64,000 nucleotides of DNA from Lepiota brunneoincarnata (lineage: Eukaryota > Basidiomycota > Agaricomycetes > Agaricales > Agaricaceae). Position numbers and translations under genes: made by a program. Shown piece by piece: positions 1-15,167 of the stretch (the first letter of the stretch is position 1; each line of letters begins with the position of its first letter). The notes beneath the pieces were generated by a model. It was not told the DNA's origin and did no database searches. It was given only the letters and a program-made list of their open reading frames with translations. Where the stretch lies: the NCBI GenBank assembly GCA_023014365.1, contig JAEBUN010000003.1:1116001-1180000 (forward strand), written 5' to 3'.

Positions 1-3000
1 GTAGGCGAAGCGGTATTGCGGGTGACTGCCTTCGGTAAACCTCTTGAGGTTGCCAGAAGTCCCAGGAGCACGTCTGAGGTTGTTGTATGCATAGATCGCA
101 CGAAGGACTTCAACGGTGACCTGTGAAGGGAATCGCACATTAGATCATATATTATTGAACAGGGAATTCCCGCTGACCTTGGTAGTGAGAGTTTCGCCGA
201 GGTATCTGAAGGCACCGTCGCCGTAAAGATAATCTGGCGGTGGTCGCGTGGGATCCACCGAGGAGGCACGAGCGAAGACCTTATCCTGCCACGATGTTCA
301 AAATACGTTTCAGTGGATATAAACCCTGGACTCACATCCTTGTTGGCAGCACCAATATTAACAAAGATGCGATCACCCTGCTTGAGAGTATGACCACCCA
401 ATGTCTGGTCTTTCGCAGATACACGGTAAACACCCTGGAACGGGGGATCAAGACCTAGATATCAAAGTAAACACCTGGGGTCGTATAGTGAACCAAAACG
501 GACTTACGGAAACCTTCATACAGGAACCCTGCAAATTCTTGGGAATCACTGCTCTTAGCAAGTTTTTTCAACGTGGAATCCTTGTCACTTCCAAGATAGA
601 AATCGATGATATTCGCCAATCCAAGCGAAAGATTAACAGAGCAAACCATGACAGCCAGAACTGTGTTGGCGAGTCGATCGGTGTCGTGCCCGAGCTCATA
701 GAGTCTCTTGACAAGCTCGTGGTGCTCGGCACTACGCTTGGACTTGGAGAACAAAGAGGATACAGTGCCAACCATTCCAGCAACAGTAAACTAGAAGAAC
801 TTGTTCACCGATCTGTTCACTGACAACCTGAGCATTACTACTCACCCGGTTACCAACACCGAGGTGAATCTTGATGTGGCGGAGCAAATCGCGGATTTGA
901 CCCTCGATCCTGTACTGAAGGACTCGAACTTTGGCGGGATCAACATCCAAGAAGACAAAGCTACCCCGGAAATACGTAAGTAGAACTCCGTGATTAGCGT
1001 GGGGTGAACTCACGAGTAGATATCACTCAAGATATTGAAAAGCTCCTGAGGTGTGTAGATGCCTTCCGAGTTCTCCTTGGTCTTGAGCCGAATACCAGCC
1101 TTTGAAAAGGATCTGAGTCTTACGATAGAGGGCATCCAGCAAGATCCACGACTTACAAGATCAGTCGCAACCCAGTAAATGGGGACGATACGGATGACAT
1201 GTTTCACAAGGTCAACACCAAAGGTGTTACCCCCAACCAGAGTAAATGAGTTCTCAACGATCAGTTTTTGCGTGGTTTCGTAGAAGTAGCGACCGATGCT
1301 ATCAACCAGTTTGGGAGAACCACCCAGAGCAGTGACGACGGCTTTTTGTGTCTTTTCATCCTCAGCGGGATAGAAACTACAGATGCGTGAGCCTCTGTTG
1401 CCTGATGTATTGGTTCAGAACGTACCCAGTACCAGGAATGACGCGAGATGCATGTTCACTATACGGACTAGAAAAGTCCTCTTCAGATTTGAGAACGGTT
1501 GAAACAGAGGCGTAATCGGTGAATGCATGGGTGTGCGGTTTAGGCTGGGGCTTGTTAATGTCATACTGGTGAATGATACCGAGCTTGGTCAAATTGGTCT
1601 GCATGGAGTCGGGTGTCATGAAGGGGAAGAAGGTATAAACACTGTTCTCCGAGTAATGGTTGGGCAAAGTACGAAGGATTAACTTGCCCATGGTACTGCC
1701 GAAACCAAAGGCCTTGGGATCACGTTGACAGTCAGCGAAGCCCCAGGAGGTAAGGTTATAGGGTGTGAGATCATGAGTGAAGAAACGATCTCCGCGAGTG
1801 AGAGCAATAGCATCACTCAAAATGGCACGGCTAACAGTGTATCCTAAGTTGAAAGGTGAGTAAATCACTTGTTGGGTGGGTTCCACGAGGACTTACCAGG
1901 GCAAAGACCGGCTCCCTCAACGAGGGGCTTAGCCTCTTCGCCCTGTAGGCCGATGTAGAGCTCAAGGTATTCAATATCACCGTACAACTTTTCTGCAGTG
2001 TCTGCAATTTCGGGGTCCGAATTCCATTCAATGAAGGAGCTAAACGCTGGAGGAGTCGAGGGTCATCACAAGCAAAACAAGGACAAACAACCAAGTTCCT
2101 GCCTTTAAGCCCAAGATATCTTCTGAAATCATTTAATGAGCAACAACCCCAGCGCCGACTCTGCTCAATTCCCATAACCTCGTTCATGCGCATGACCGCT
2201 ATAGTTTGGTCAGTTTCACCTACTGTAGCTTTCGAGATCGACACCTACCGGGAACACCTCGAGCCCCGAAAGCGGCGGCAGGCTCTTCAGTGCTGCGGGC
2301 TGATTTAGAAACTCATATGCTCTTAGAAGGGTAGACGACCTACGCCCTTTGAAGAATCTCGGCAAGGTCCTCTTCTCGGAACGTCCCATCAGCTTGACGC
2401 TTCAGACCTCCAAAAGTCCACTGGGTATGATCCTTTTGCGCAGACATCAACTTCCTTGCAGCCGCCTTAAAGTGATCAGGAGTAACGTTGTCCGGGTCGG
2501 CTTCAGCACCAAATATATCGTGGAATACTTGCGTAGTCCACTGTTCGTCGCGTTGACTGGTAGTCGCATGCCACCGGTACAGGCAGTTGAACTGGTTTGA
2601 ACGTCAGCAAACTCCAGCCATCCCCAAGAACAGTAAGCAATACCTCAACACTGCAAACATTACCCTTGCCTCGCTCAAAGAGCGTGTGATCCTCCATACG
2701 GATTTCCTATTACACCATCAACTTGAAGCCCGCCTGGGAAAGGGAAGTACTGACATCAAATGGAGTCAGACTCCAGCTGCTACCATAACGGACGAGACCC
2801 AAGATAGTGGAAAAGTAATCGGAGAAGACGACTAGAATAGCACGATCGTAAGCATCCCACAGAATCACCGATAGAAGCTAGTCACCTGTTCCAAACCAGC
2901 CACAGTTGACTAAACGAGCGGTCTGGAAGAGCTCCTCATCCTGAGCGGCAATCTTATCCGGTGTCAATGTGGCCGGATCCGCATATGTGCCCCTTTCGTT

Positions 3001-4383
3001 AATTTCAAACAGCCTCTTTGCGAATGTACTATCCCACATCAATCGTCAGCGGGCACCCGAAACGGACGTGTGAGATCGGAAAAGGTCATACGTTGTGATT
3101 GCGGTTGAAAAGAACAAGAATAGCGCAAACCGCGGGAGGCAACAAGAGAAGTCGATCCTTCGCCAAAAGTATCTGGGAGTAAGTAACCAAGGCCGTTGTA
3201 CGCCCGGACTTTATCTTGAACTTGCTGGTTGTGCCCATAAAGAGGTGCCAAATCGACATAAGAAGAAGTCTCGTTAATGTTGACGTCATGGTGCGAAGTA
3301 CGGAAGACACTGCACATGTCTGGCTGAACAACCTGAACAGAACTCTGGTACGGACGTGCTCACCTGTGGATAACCAAAGCTGCGAAGCTGAACATCAAAG
3401 AAGAGAGACCGCCAGGGTGTTTCTTAAACTAGAAGAGTATAATGTTAGATAGATGGACTTCGGAGAGAATACACGAACCCTTTCTCGTCGCAAAAGTCTG
3501 TTAAGAGAATATCGGAATTAGTATTTTCCCGAAGAGAAGGGAAACTTACGTATCAAAGACAAGGCCAGCGTCTGGTAACTGGTCCTTGGGAAGGGGGTGA
3601 GTTTGTTGGACTGAACGGGAGTAGGGCGTCCCGGCCTATTCATTCGGTTACCCCTGAGAACAAAGATGGACCTAGAGTGCTTACCTTGCCCATGTCCGGT
3701 AGATCGGGATTGTTATGCGAACCATCGGCAGTGCGCCATGCATACTTGGGCCCAATACTTGTCGCGGCAGGATGTACCAAGTCGTTATACACTTACACGT
3801 CAAAAGGTTAGTTAGAAATCCTTCCACGTAACATCCATCGGATGATCGGGAACCCACAGAGCTGAATGATCTTATTCTTAGCCGCGGTCGCAAGATGGCC
3901 TTCCTCCATCCTGGACACGAAGTTGAGGGTGTGCTCAAGCTGGGAGGATGTCAATGCCCCCCACCAAACTCTGACAACAATGAGGAACACGAACGAAAAG
4001 TTTCCTATCATCGATGGCATTCGAGTGTCTGATGGCATCCATTATCGAGGACTATCGTTCCATGGTCAGCGGCCACAAGTTAATGGGTCTCATCGGCTTC
4101 ACTCACAAGGGCTCCCGGGTGTGTGATGGTGCCCCGTTTCACCTGAAGCCACAATGAGTGATAAACATAAGGTGAATAACCCAACACACCTGATCCCGCA
4201 AAGTGTTGTAGGTCTTTGGTGTTGGTGGAGCCTTGGCGCTCACTCTCTCATCATCTTCACCCTTGGCATTGGCCTGCGCGATGCTCTGCGGTTAACATTA
4301 GGCACGAAGACAAGAGGTAAACTACATACAGTAGCAGAAGTGCTGGGTTGGCGGCGGAAGAAACCAGACAACCTGTTGGACAT
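1..4383 (-). CDS. Ppo-type fatty-acid oxygenase (heme peroxidase/dioxygenase fused to P450-like domain), 3' end off window
   Basis: The family oxygenates linoleate to hydroperoxides (dioxygenase half) and rearranges them to diols (P450 half), giving psi-factor oxylipins that steer sporulation. Visible exons give the N-terminus MSNRLSGFFRRQPS (ATG at 4383), then LVHPAATSIGPKYAWRTADG, a distal-heme segment HPGGLSSLMF...LVIH near 3370-3420, and NETSSYVDLAPLYGHN near 3250. The proximal heme site LYRWHATTS has the catalytic Tyr at 2577-2579 and His at 2568-2570. SRAILSDAIALTRGDRFFT follows near 1800. The P450-like half occupies about 1390-1. Its heme-binding loop reads YGDGAFRYLGET, with Tyr (202-204) where FGxGxHxCxG needs Cys, so isomerase activity is doubtful. 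The gene has many short introns, one with a GC donor. An alternative upstream ATG at 4487 would need an extra intron. The C-terminus lies beyond base 1. Family assignment is firm; the exact product is unknown. Confidence 0.88.
2047..2102 (-). other. Non-canonical GC-AG intron in the Ppo gene
   Basis: The exon ends ...CTTAAAG at 2103 and the intron starts GCAGGAAC at 2102. It ends ...CTCCAG at 2047, a 56-nt intron. Splicing joins the peptide RRYLGLK to AFSSFIEWNSDPEIADTA, both conserved in the family and in the same frame. No GT donor near the site keeps the reading frame. The other introns of this gene use GT. Confidence 0.7.
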
Positions 4384-5550
4384 GGTGACGGTACTCTGTG
4401 AGGAACAGAGCAAAAAGAAATGGGTTACCCACTAGGCCTTTTATGCTTACCACGATTATTAGGAAGCGAACTAAACTCATTCGGCATGATCACTGGCAGA
4501 AGGATTGAATTGTGCTGACGTGATGGTGGAAACAGAATCGAGGCCGAGGCGAACAAGGATCGGGCGCTGGGAAATTGGCCAGGAAGAACACCGACCAGAA
4601 TGAGCCATTCTTACCTCACCTCGGAGTATGAGGGGCCGCAAAAAAGCTTGTGACTTCACCGCCGGAACGTGCTATAGTAAATTAGTATATTTCACCTTGA
4701 CTTCTGTTCTTTCCGTGCACAAGATTTCCGAACAAATGGCTTATGATTCTTACTACCCGATGTGACAAACGAATTGGAGCCGATTTCAGGCTGACAGCAG
4801 AAAGGCACGAGGACCCAGCAAGGACCCCGGATTACACCCTATAATAGGATGCATGCCAAACTGGACAGAAAATTTGGCCACCAGGCTGGTATGGCAAGGC
4901 AGGTGAGGCTTGAAAGTTGTCATATGCGCACCCAGGAGCCACTGGGTCTGAAACCTGGAGCGCTGTGACTATATTCAGCGAGTGAAAACCCATCTCATTT
5001 TCGGCGAAACAGCTGAGTACCTTGTCCACCTTATCCGTTGCGGCCTCCCTCGAAAAGAAGCACATCTCGCTGTGCAATTGTCAAATATGGAGCATCGGGA
5101 CAAGGGGAGATTGTTCCATAGCAACCGCCTTTGCTTGAACAACTACTAGCAAATTCTACTGTGTATGCAACGATCTCATCCTGTGTCGGAACGCAAGTGG
5201 CTCCCTGAAGTCATATTGGTCTGGTACATATGGTGGCTCGTGGTGAAGCCACTAGCAGATTCAACAACACTTGCCAGAGCTTTCCAAGAGAATTACGCTT
5301 TCTGGGGCTTGCAGATACACCCTGCTATCAGCAGCAGTAGTTCTAACAACAATAACTCAAAATCTGTGCTGTGCCCTGGTGATTTCAAGAGGGAGGATCC
5401 GCAAATCTAGGCAAATTTCGGAACCTCGACCTGAGGCCGGACGAAATCCAGACAGTGTATGATGTATTTCGGACGCCTATATATAAGGACAATCTGGGGT
5501 CCCCCGAATACCCAAACTCAACCTGGCGAAGGCAAGGAACCAGAAGACTG
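4384..5550. other. Intergenic region between Ppo and coatomer epsilon
   Basis: No convincing coding exon was seen. Short open frames here lack family motifs and codon continuity. A TATA-like run (TATATATAAGG) lies near 5478-5488 but is too far from either start codon to assign. Upstream sequences of the Ppo gene should lie at the left end; 3' sequences of the COPE gene lie at the right end. Confidence 0.5.
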
Positions 5551-6643
5551 CTATGTCGCTGATGCTAAGGGAGGCACGGGGAACTTGGGGACGGCCTGAT
5601 CAAAGATGTCTGCCATCCGTGACACGTCTTGCACTAAGGGATGGTCCGGATAGTTATTGGACAGCTGGCTGTTCAAGGAATGACTGAGTAAAAGCCAGAG
5701 ATTGAATCCTTGCTATCTCCCTTACCTCCACAAATCTTCTGTTTCTGAATTCTTTGACGCCCCTAAACCACTGGCTACTATGTATGCTGCTAGTGTCTCC
5801 GCATTGTCCCTCTGTTGCTCTAGAGACTCTTCCAAGTCAGACTTCGCTTCTTGAATCTCGTTACGGAGAATTCTTGTTACACCTCGTGACGTGAGGATGT
5901 GTGGAGAGGATAAGGAAGGATTCGCGAGCTGCTCAGTATAGAATGAACTGGAGTTGGAATAACCATCTTTTCCTGTGGCCAAACCAATGGTAGATTCGAT
6001 GAGCTCCAACAGTAGGTCATCTTCTGCCCATCGCTTTGAGCGTTCGAATTGCTTTTTAGCAAGGTCAGGCCGATTGATTGAAACGTATATCTGCACGATG
6101 ACAGCAACGCTATGGGATAATGAGCACGAGGAAAGAGGGTGGAATCGGTATCACTCACGCCTCTAGATCTTCCGTATCTGCCCCCAGTGTTTCTAGGGCC
6201 TCTTCGATCTCACCTGTTCGCGCAAAAGCAGTTCCTGCAAGTACCTTCACAAGAGCCTTGTCTCGCTCATCCGCATCCGCATCATCTCCCTCAATCTCAA
6301 CGGATAGATCGCGCAGCTCTTCGAGAGCTGCTTCCTTCTCTGACATTTCGGCCGCACCGACACAGCGTGCGAGAGAAGCGGCTGCCTTTATGGATACATT
6401 TTCAGGCTCGCTAGAGAGTAACTGCAATGCTGCTTTTGTGTCGCCCAACGCAATCAGTGCACGAGATTTGTAGAGCAATGTATGTAAGTAGTCCGGCGAA
6501 TTGGTATCTGGAAGGGGGAGACCAGCCAACGTTTTATACGCGCCTGGAATGAAAAGTCAAAATTTGTCGAATGAAGCTCAACGATATGGTGTCACACCAA
6601 GGAAGAACTGCTGCTTAACGTGGTACAATTCCGAAGAGTCCAT
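5551..6643 (-). CDS. SEC28: Coatomer subunit epsilon (COPI coat)
   Basis: This is the epsilon-COP subunit, a TPR-like solenoid that stabilises alpha-COP in the COPI coat used for Golgi-to-ER retrograde traffic. The start MDSSELYHVKQQFFLG (ATG at 6643, exon to 6598) is the family's usual opening. It splices into AYKTLAGLPLPDTNSPDYLH (exon 6543-6159). The next exon starts at 6109 and reads EAVAVIVQIYVSINRPDLA. The last exon ends VPPLASAT at 5551. Helical repeats such as LALLKSRALIALGD-like segments and the R-x-D-LA-x-K-QF motif fit epsilon-COP. Total length is about 300 residues, the usual size. All three introns are short GT-AG. Nothing is missing from the family core. Confidence 0.9.
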
Positions 6644-6790
6644 TGTGATGAGTTTGCACAATATAGCTTGGACTGGACTCGCGTTGAGTTGGATAGTGTT
6701 TAGGTCAGCACATTGTCAGGTGACTGTGGGTTTGCAACGTCGGTGACCCAAGCCCTGCCTAAGTCTCGGCCATCGCTTTTACCCTTCGCG

Positions 6791-8804
6791 ATGGAGGGCA
6801 CTCTGGCTGTCCTAGCTCCCCGTGTTCCTTTCAGACTTGATCACACCAAAAGTGTGTTTTCAGTTTCTACCCCTCCTCCTCCACGTCCTCGTACTTATCC
6901 CATACATTTCCTTCTGCCCAGTAAATCACCCATTTGAGACTCCATTTGAAGGAAACGAAGCTACATGCGCTGCGCGCCTAACGATCGATAGTGACATAGA
7001 GGGTCTTCAGGCAAAAATCAGGGACTTGAGGAAGAAACGCAATAACCTGTCCTCAATCTCCACTATTCCGCCCGAAATCCTCGCTAAGATCTTCATCTTC
7101 TACCGAGACATGTGCAGTGATACGTCTTATTACCATCGCTCACCTCGGACGCTATGGATTCGTGTCGGACACGTCTGCCACCACTGGAGAGAAGTTGCCC
7201 TTAGCTGCCCAACTCTGTGGTCTGCTCCCATATTCACCAACCCTGAATTAGCCCAGGAGATGATGCGTCGGTCGAAGATGGCAGCGCTGACGGTCAAAGC
7301 AAACATCACTAACTGGACACCCAGACTATTGGATCAGCTCGAGAAAGCTTCAACTCAAATTTCCCGCATTCAAAATCTCCAGATCGCGCTCGGGGGCCAC
7401 CATGACAGACTCAAGAACTTGCTCTCTACCCTGGGCGGCCCTGCCCCTCTCCTTGAAAATTTATCCTTGTCGAATACCACTTACTCCACCCTTGGAAGCC
7501 GGATCACCATGCCAGACGAGGCCTTCAAAGAAGCTCCTTGCTTGCGAAGCATGGAACTCGAATATTTCAATATCAAATGGGAATCTTCCGTATTTAAACA
7601 TGGGAATTTGACTGTCCTTCGGCTCCGCCATGTCAATTGTTCCGAATTTTTCTCGGAAAGCACTTCACAGATGGTGGACGCATTGTCAAACATGGCAAAT
7701 CTTCGCATTCTCGAGCTGGTAGACTCTCTTCCTCCATACAGAACAGGCGGTGGTTATGATAAAGCATTGCAGTTCCGGTTTCTCCAGCAGATGACCCTAG
7801 AGTCTAAAGCTCCTGACTGCGCTGCATTCCTACGTCACATTCAGTACCCGTCCCGCACTAAAATTAAACTTCGTTGCACTGTGATGCGGGAGGAAATAGA
7901 CGAATGCAGCACCATCATTTCTGTAATCGGTCGAAATCTACGCCATGCCTTCAGCGAAGAACCTGGAAACGACCACTCACCCGTCACCCTTCGAGCGGCT
8001 GAACTTGGTTTCTCTCACCTGGGTGGAGCGGAAATTCTTGTCCACGACAAAGAGAGGCTATCGAGACGGACGCACGCCCCGGTTTCCCGCCGGTTGGATT
8101 CAGTTGCCAATATCTTCCTAGAGGGCGATGCTATCAATCGCTCCCAGGAACGCATCTTCAGAGACATGTGCACCTTTTTTGACCTATCACAGCTCAGGAG
8201 CCTCATCCTGAACTGGAGGTCCGACAACAGCCTCATGTTTGAGGAATGCCTCGGAAAGCTTCGGAAGCTGGAATCTGTCCAAGTGACCGAACACTTTCCT
8301 CAGCTGTGCCAGGCAATTAGAGAACGTTTTGATGATCACACTGTTGCCCCTGAAAACGATCAGCAAGAACGAACCCGGTACGCCCTGCGCAAGAGAAAAT
8401 CAACCATTTCTTTCCCTCCCGTCACTGTTTTCCCCTCTCTCAAGACACTGGTCATCGAAGATGGCGAATTCAGCTGGCGCATGGCACCAAGTAACTTGGA
8501 GGCCCTCACCGGCATGTTGATGCAGCGCTGCGACCTCGATGCCCCTATCGAGCGTTTGATATTTGAAAATTGTGGCTTGCGAGACTCGCAGCTCAAGCGG
8601 TTGGCGGAGATAGTGACTGACGTATATGTTGATGGGGAGTTGGTGGATATGGCAGATTTGAACACGGTAGACGAATATTCAGAAGAAGAGGACGAGGAAT
8701 TCTATAGCGATGAAGGGGTCGATGATTTCTATGACTATGATCCCTACTTTACCTTTGACTCCGATCTTGACGAGTATGGATGGTACGGGTGGCTAGCGGA
8801 CTAG
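6791..8804 (+). CDS. F-box domain protein (Agaricomycete F-box/LRR-like family)
   Basis: This is a putative substrate adaptor of an SCF ubiquitin ligase. The F-box runs from IPPEILAKIFIFYRDM through WIRVGHVCHHWREVALSC to PTLWS (about 7060-7220), preceded by a coiled-coil-like segment (IEGLQAKIRDLRKKRNNLSS). The remainder is weakly repetitive LRR-like sequence. The C-terminus is an acidic and tyrosine-rich tail (EEEDEEFYSDE, then DDFYDYDPY). I place the start at ATG 6791, because exon 6791-6851 joins exon 6922-8804 in frame across a 70-nt GTGTGT...CCCAG intron. The long open frame itself has no ATG before the F-box. Predicted length is about 647 residues. The substrate is unknown. Many members of this family are lineage-specific. 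Confidence 0.8.
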
Positions 8805-10808
8805 TTATCTGGTAGTCGCAGACGCCCAATGTGAATTGTTTTTTTTCGACAACTAGTGCCTCAGGCATCTGGTGGTTTTAAAGCTATCTGTGTATGGTGA
8901 GACTAGGGATGGCCCTTATTGAGGTGACTTGATGGACATATAGTACTTGCGGAACCCCCATGTTCAAATCCCAAACGTTTAAGCATCCACTTGAAGCTGA
9001 CAGCCACACGTGCCAGCCAAAATAGTAGACTGCTTATGGTGTGGTCCGGATACAACGAAAAAAAAGACCAAAAAAAAACTCGGCACGACCACAACAGTCC
9101 AATGGCGCCTGTTCGCGGCGCACAAGGAGCGGCTCTTTCCTACTCAGGCCCAACCATCATACTTAACGGGGTATTTAGCCATGCACCTTGTCTATGCGTG
9201 TTGCAGAACTGCGTCGCATTCGTCCCAACTCAAAGTCTCCATTCCCATGACATAAAGTGTTGGTTAACCTCGCCTAGGGCTCGCGTCCTCTTGCCGAAGA
9301 TGTATTCAAACAAGCGAGCCCATTCTCTGCAGCGGAACATAGTGGGGTGTGAAATGCCAGCAGCAACTCGGCTATTCCAAAACATGCGGGCATCGATGCT
9401 GTGGCTTTACAATGGAAGAGGACCACTTATGTGTCCTGTGCAGTTGCGTGTGCCTAGTCATGGGACGATGAAAGGCAGCGGAGGGACGAAATATCTATGA
9501 AATATACTAAAATGAGTCCACAGACCAGCGACGGTAACTACGTTTGACAAGGTGAACGGGTGCGACGAGCTAATATCGTGCTCCCACTGTCTATTACTCT
9601 TTCAGTGTGTCTCCGCATGAGTAAAGTCTACACTCCTCAGACTTCTTTGCATGCGCGTAACAGATGAAGAACCGAGAATTTCATGGTTGGTGTGCTTCAT
9701 TGAATCATTCCCTGTTTCTAGGACTCACGCGTCGGAACGAATTCCATTCTTGCTACCAACTAATCAATGTTAATCAACCCTGATTGTGGGTGCAAGATCG
9801 CGCAAGATGCTGCTCCTGCCTGGTCTTGCCCTATCCCGTCTGTGTAGCGAAAAAAAAAAAAGAATTCGATATTCAGGACTGTGCCCGAAATCGGTTCCTT
9901 GGTACTCGTCCGATCTCCCGGCGGAGTTGCCCTTTCTTTCTTTCAATCCCACCGACTCCTTCAAATTCACCCGACGTCAGTGGCTTCCACTGTCTGAGTA
10001 TTCATTCTCCCTGGGCCCAAGCTGCTGTCGAGCAATATGCCTTCGAAGCCCAGGTCCCATTGGCGGCAATATGGAGAAATTGTACCGCCCCCGAGGTATA
10101 AACCAAAGCGTCAGACGTAAGAGGTGGAGGGACTGATGACCTGATTCTGGCCTGCATAGGCAGTGAGTTCAGTCCTGGGGTGCATACAGGCATGGTGCGG
10201 CCAGCCCGGATGATGAGAAATTTTTACGAGAGAAACTATATCTGAGGCTCGAAGTCTCGGCGTTATGGCCAACTGTTTTACCCTGATCCCGACCCGGCAG
10301 GAAGTGTCTCCTCCCGCAGGCTAGAGTGAACTCGAGCTCGTTTGCATTTTGTCTGTGTTCGTTTACGGAACTGGCCTATCTCTTGGTTTCCAAATGGGAC
10401 CAATTATTGCCACAATTTCCCGAGCTAGCTACTCCTCGCGGTTATCTCGCTGCCTGCAGGACGCACCTAGAGCTTCTCCGCATCCAACTTTCGTTTCCAT
10501 TAAGCGGTGCCGTGTACTTGATTTTTGTTTCGGGGAGGATTCGAAGCGCGGATTATTGATTCAGAACTACAAGGTATGAGCTCTCTCCATCTCTGCGGCT
10601 TAGGGGGTGGCGGGTTACGTTTTGTTTGCGCGGCATCACTGAACTCATTTGGGCTGTTGGGTCCAGCGAAGACCATAATTTAATGATGTTCAAAGATGAT
10701 AACGATACAACCTAAGTATGATACAAGCTAAGTGTCGTCCCAGCAAGCTCGTGATAATATGATACAATAATTGTTTGATATTCCGGACACTGAGCCAATG
10801 CGCCCAGA
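8805..10808. other. Long gene-poor interval
   Basis: About 2 kb without a supportable gene. The longest open frames (up to about 170 codons near 8991-9500) lack an ATG at a sensible place, known motifs and intron structure. Short A-runs occur at about 9061-9078 and 9850-9861. Short direct repeats of ATGATACAA are seen near 10690-10770. It may hold UTRs or a non-coding RNA, but nothing shows this directly. Confidence 0.4.
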
Positions 10809-11513
10809 TCAAACCATGCCACTCAAGAAATCATTCCGCAAATTACAAGAAGACTTCTTCCTCTGAAGTGTTTGCGCATGGCGTATGGGGTGATGCAAGG
10901 CGTTTGTAGTGGGCGCGGCTTCATGAGTCGCTGGTGGCCTTGGGTGGATATGGAGTGCTGGGTTTGGATAGGGGCTACTTAGACCACAACAGTGACGACA
11001 TTGTGCCTGAGAACATGTCTGGGGTGCATTGATAGACGCGGTGCGCAGGGGAGGCGCAGGTGTGGGTGTGGGCGGTGTTAATAAAGAGGATGTAGTTGGA
11101 TCATGGACGGATGAAACACTGTCGTTTGAACCGATAGAGTTTCCGGCAAGGATTGCAGGTGGAGGGAGCTGAGGCGAATAGAGTCGGCTCATAGGTGGGG
11201 GGATGGGTAGTGATAAAGACGAAGACGAAGACGTGGAAGAAGTGGGTGAAGTCATGTTGGTGAAGATGGAGAGTGAGGAAGAAGAATCGTCACGGTAGGA
11301 AGAGAAATAGGTAGCGTGGCTGTCGCTGTCCTCGTCGCAATCATGGTCTACCCTGGGAGTGCCCGTGGATATCGTGAGGGGGTGGATTGTATCAAATCTC
11401 TCGAGGAGGGCAAGGAGACGGGAGTCGGTGTGTGCCGGGTCCTCATGGACTATGACTTCATAAGTGGTCTGAACAGAGATTGTGATCGGGGCGGTGAGGG
11501 GTTTGGTGGCCAT
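10809..11513 (-). CDS. Hypothetical Ser/Pro/Thr-rich protein
   Basis: A single open frame of 234 codons starts at ATG 11513 in a good context (CCATGGCC). The N-terminal 50 residues are ordinary sequence (ISVQTTYEVIVHEDPAH, LLALLERFDTIHPL). The rest is low complexity: serine runs, Pro/Thr stretches (LLTPPTPTPAPP) and a Cys/His patch (CSQAQCRHCC). The end is basic (LQRKKSSCNLRNDFLSGMV). I recognise no domain. The basic Leu/Ser-containing tail recalls short nuclear or phosphorylation-regulated proteins, but that is only an impression. It could also be a chance open frame in a compositionally biased stretch, although the ATG context and intact length favour a gene. Confidence 0.5.
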   Translation of the reverse strand: MATKPLTAPITISVQTTYEVIVHEDPAHTDSRLLALLERFDTIHPLTISTGTPRVDHDCDEDSDSHATYFSSYRDDSSSSLSIFTNMTSPTSSTSSSSSLSLPIPPPMSRLYSPQLPPPAILAGNSIGSNDSVSSVHDPTTSSLLTPPTPTPAPPLRTASINAPQTCSQAQCRHCCGLSSPYPNPALHIHPRPPATHEAAPTTNALHHPIRHAQTLQRKKSSCNLRNDFLSGMV

Positions 11514-12388
11514 GGATGAGGATTGGAAACATTGACTTGCGATTCCCTCGTCTGGTGTAGTTTATATGTTCAGGGATTACCTCAGCATAGACAGAGCGGC
11601 ACTACGACTGTAGGATCGGGACGGAATGGTATATTTTTGGATAATGTTGAAATGGTGGCTGTGTAGACGAGGTTTGAAAAGATATTGGGTTGTGCATTTT
11701 GGGCTGCTCTTGTAAAAATGCACTTGTGTAGTGTGTTCCGTTTGGTGACCATACTTTGCAAGCCTGTGAGTGGGCCATGGCAACGATCTGGCAGGTGGGA
11801 GGTCGTGATAGGTAAGGGTGTGTGCATATTGGATGGGTGTGTGGCGGAAATAGGTGGGAAATGAACAAAGGACGATCCAGCCGGCAGCACTCTGAGGTGT
11901 TCCTCGGATATGAGAAGAAGCGTGTGAGATGTCTTCCAGTCTTCCAGAAGGGGGGCCTCATTATGTTCGCAGCGCAGCGGTCACGTGCCCAAGGCATTGG
12001 CCCCAGGAGGGCCAAATTGCGCGGCTGGGAGCTTGCACTGGCTTTTCAAGACCACAGAGCACGTCTCTCTTCCTCCTTGTACCCCTCCTCGTCGTCGTCA
12101 TCGTCGCCAGCTCCCAAGACCCGTCCCACACATCCGGAGCCCCTGTGTCAAGGAGCACCGTGACCGTGAGCAAGTGGGGACCACATCTATAGAGCCGAGC
12201 CTCATCAGTGGGTGACAACCCAGATTGAATTTAGCAGGGTCCAAGTCAGCGATTGTTGTCAGAGGAACGCCGCTGTGAGCTGTACAAGCCCATCGAAGAT
12301 CATCGCACCCCCGAGCGCACCCTTAGGCCCAACGTATCACCCAGCTTGCCGCCGTTTCAGCTGAAGAAATTCTCCGGCCCATTTGGAC
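11514..12388. other. Intergenic, divergent upstream region of the hypothetical gene and the PAK kinase
   Basis: No coding exon is supported. A TCG/TCC-rich run lies near 12085-12110. The interval should contain promoters for the minus-strand hypothetical gene and the plus-strand kinase. No defined element could be assigned. Confidence 0.4.

Positions 12389-15167
<2,779 letters not shown>

Noticed and set aside
5473..5490. TATA-like run TATATATAAGG
   Set aside because: It is more than 1 kb from any start codon in either direction, so a promoter role is not supported.
6822..6921. Extension of the F-box frame upstream with a GTG start
   Set aside because: There is no ATG in this part. An exon from ATG 6791 with a 70-nt intron joins in frame, which is a better start.
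8950..8990. TTCAAATCC resembling a tRNA T-loop
   Set aside because: The flanking bases do not pair as a T stem and no cloverleaf is present.
8991..9500. Open frame of about 169 codons on the plus strand
   Set aside because: It begins with a non-ATG codon, has no domain, no intron structure, and overlaps frames on both strands in a gene-poor interval.
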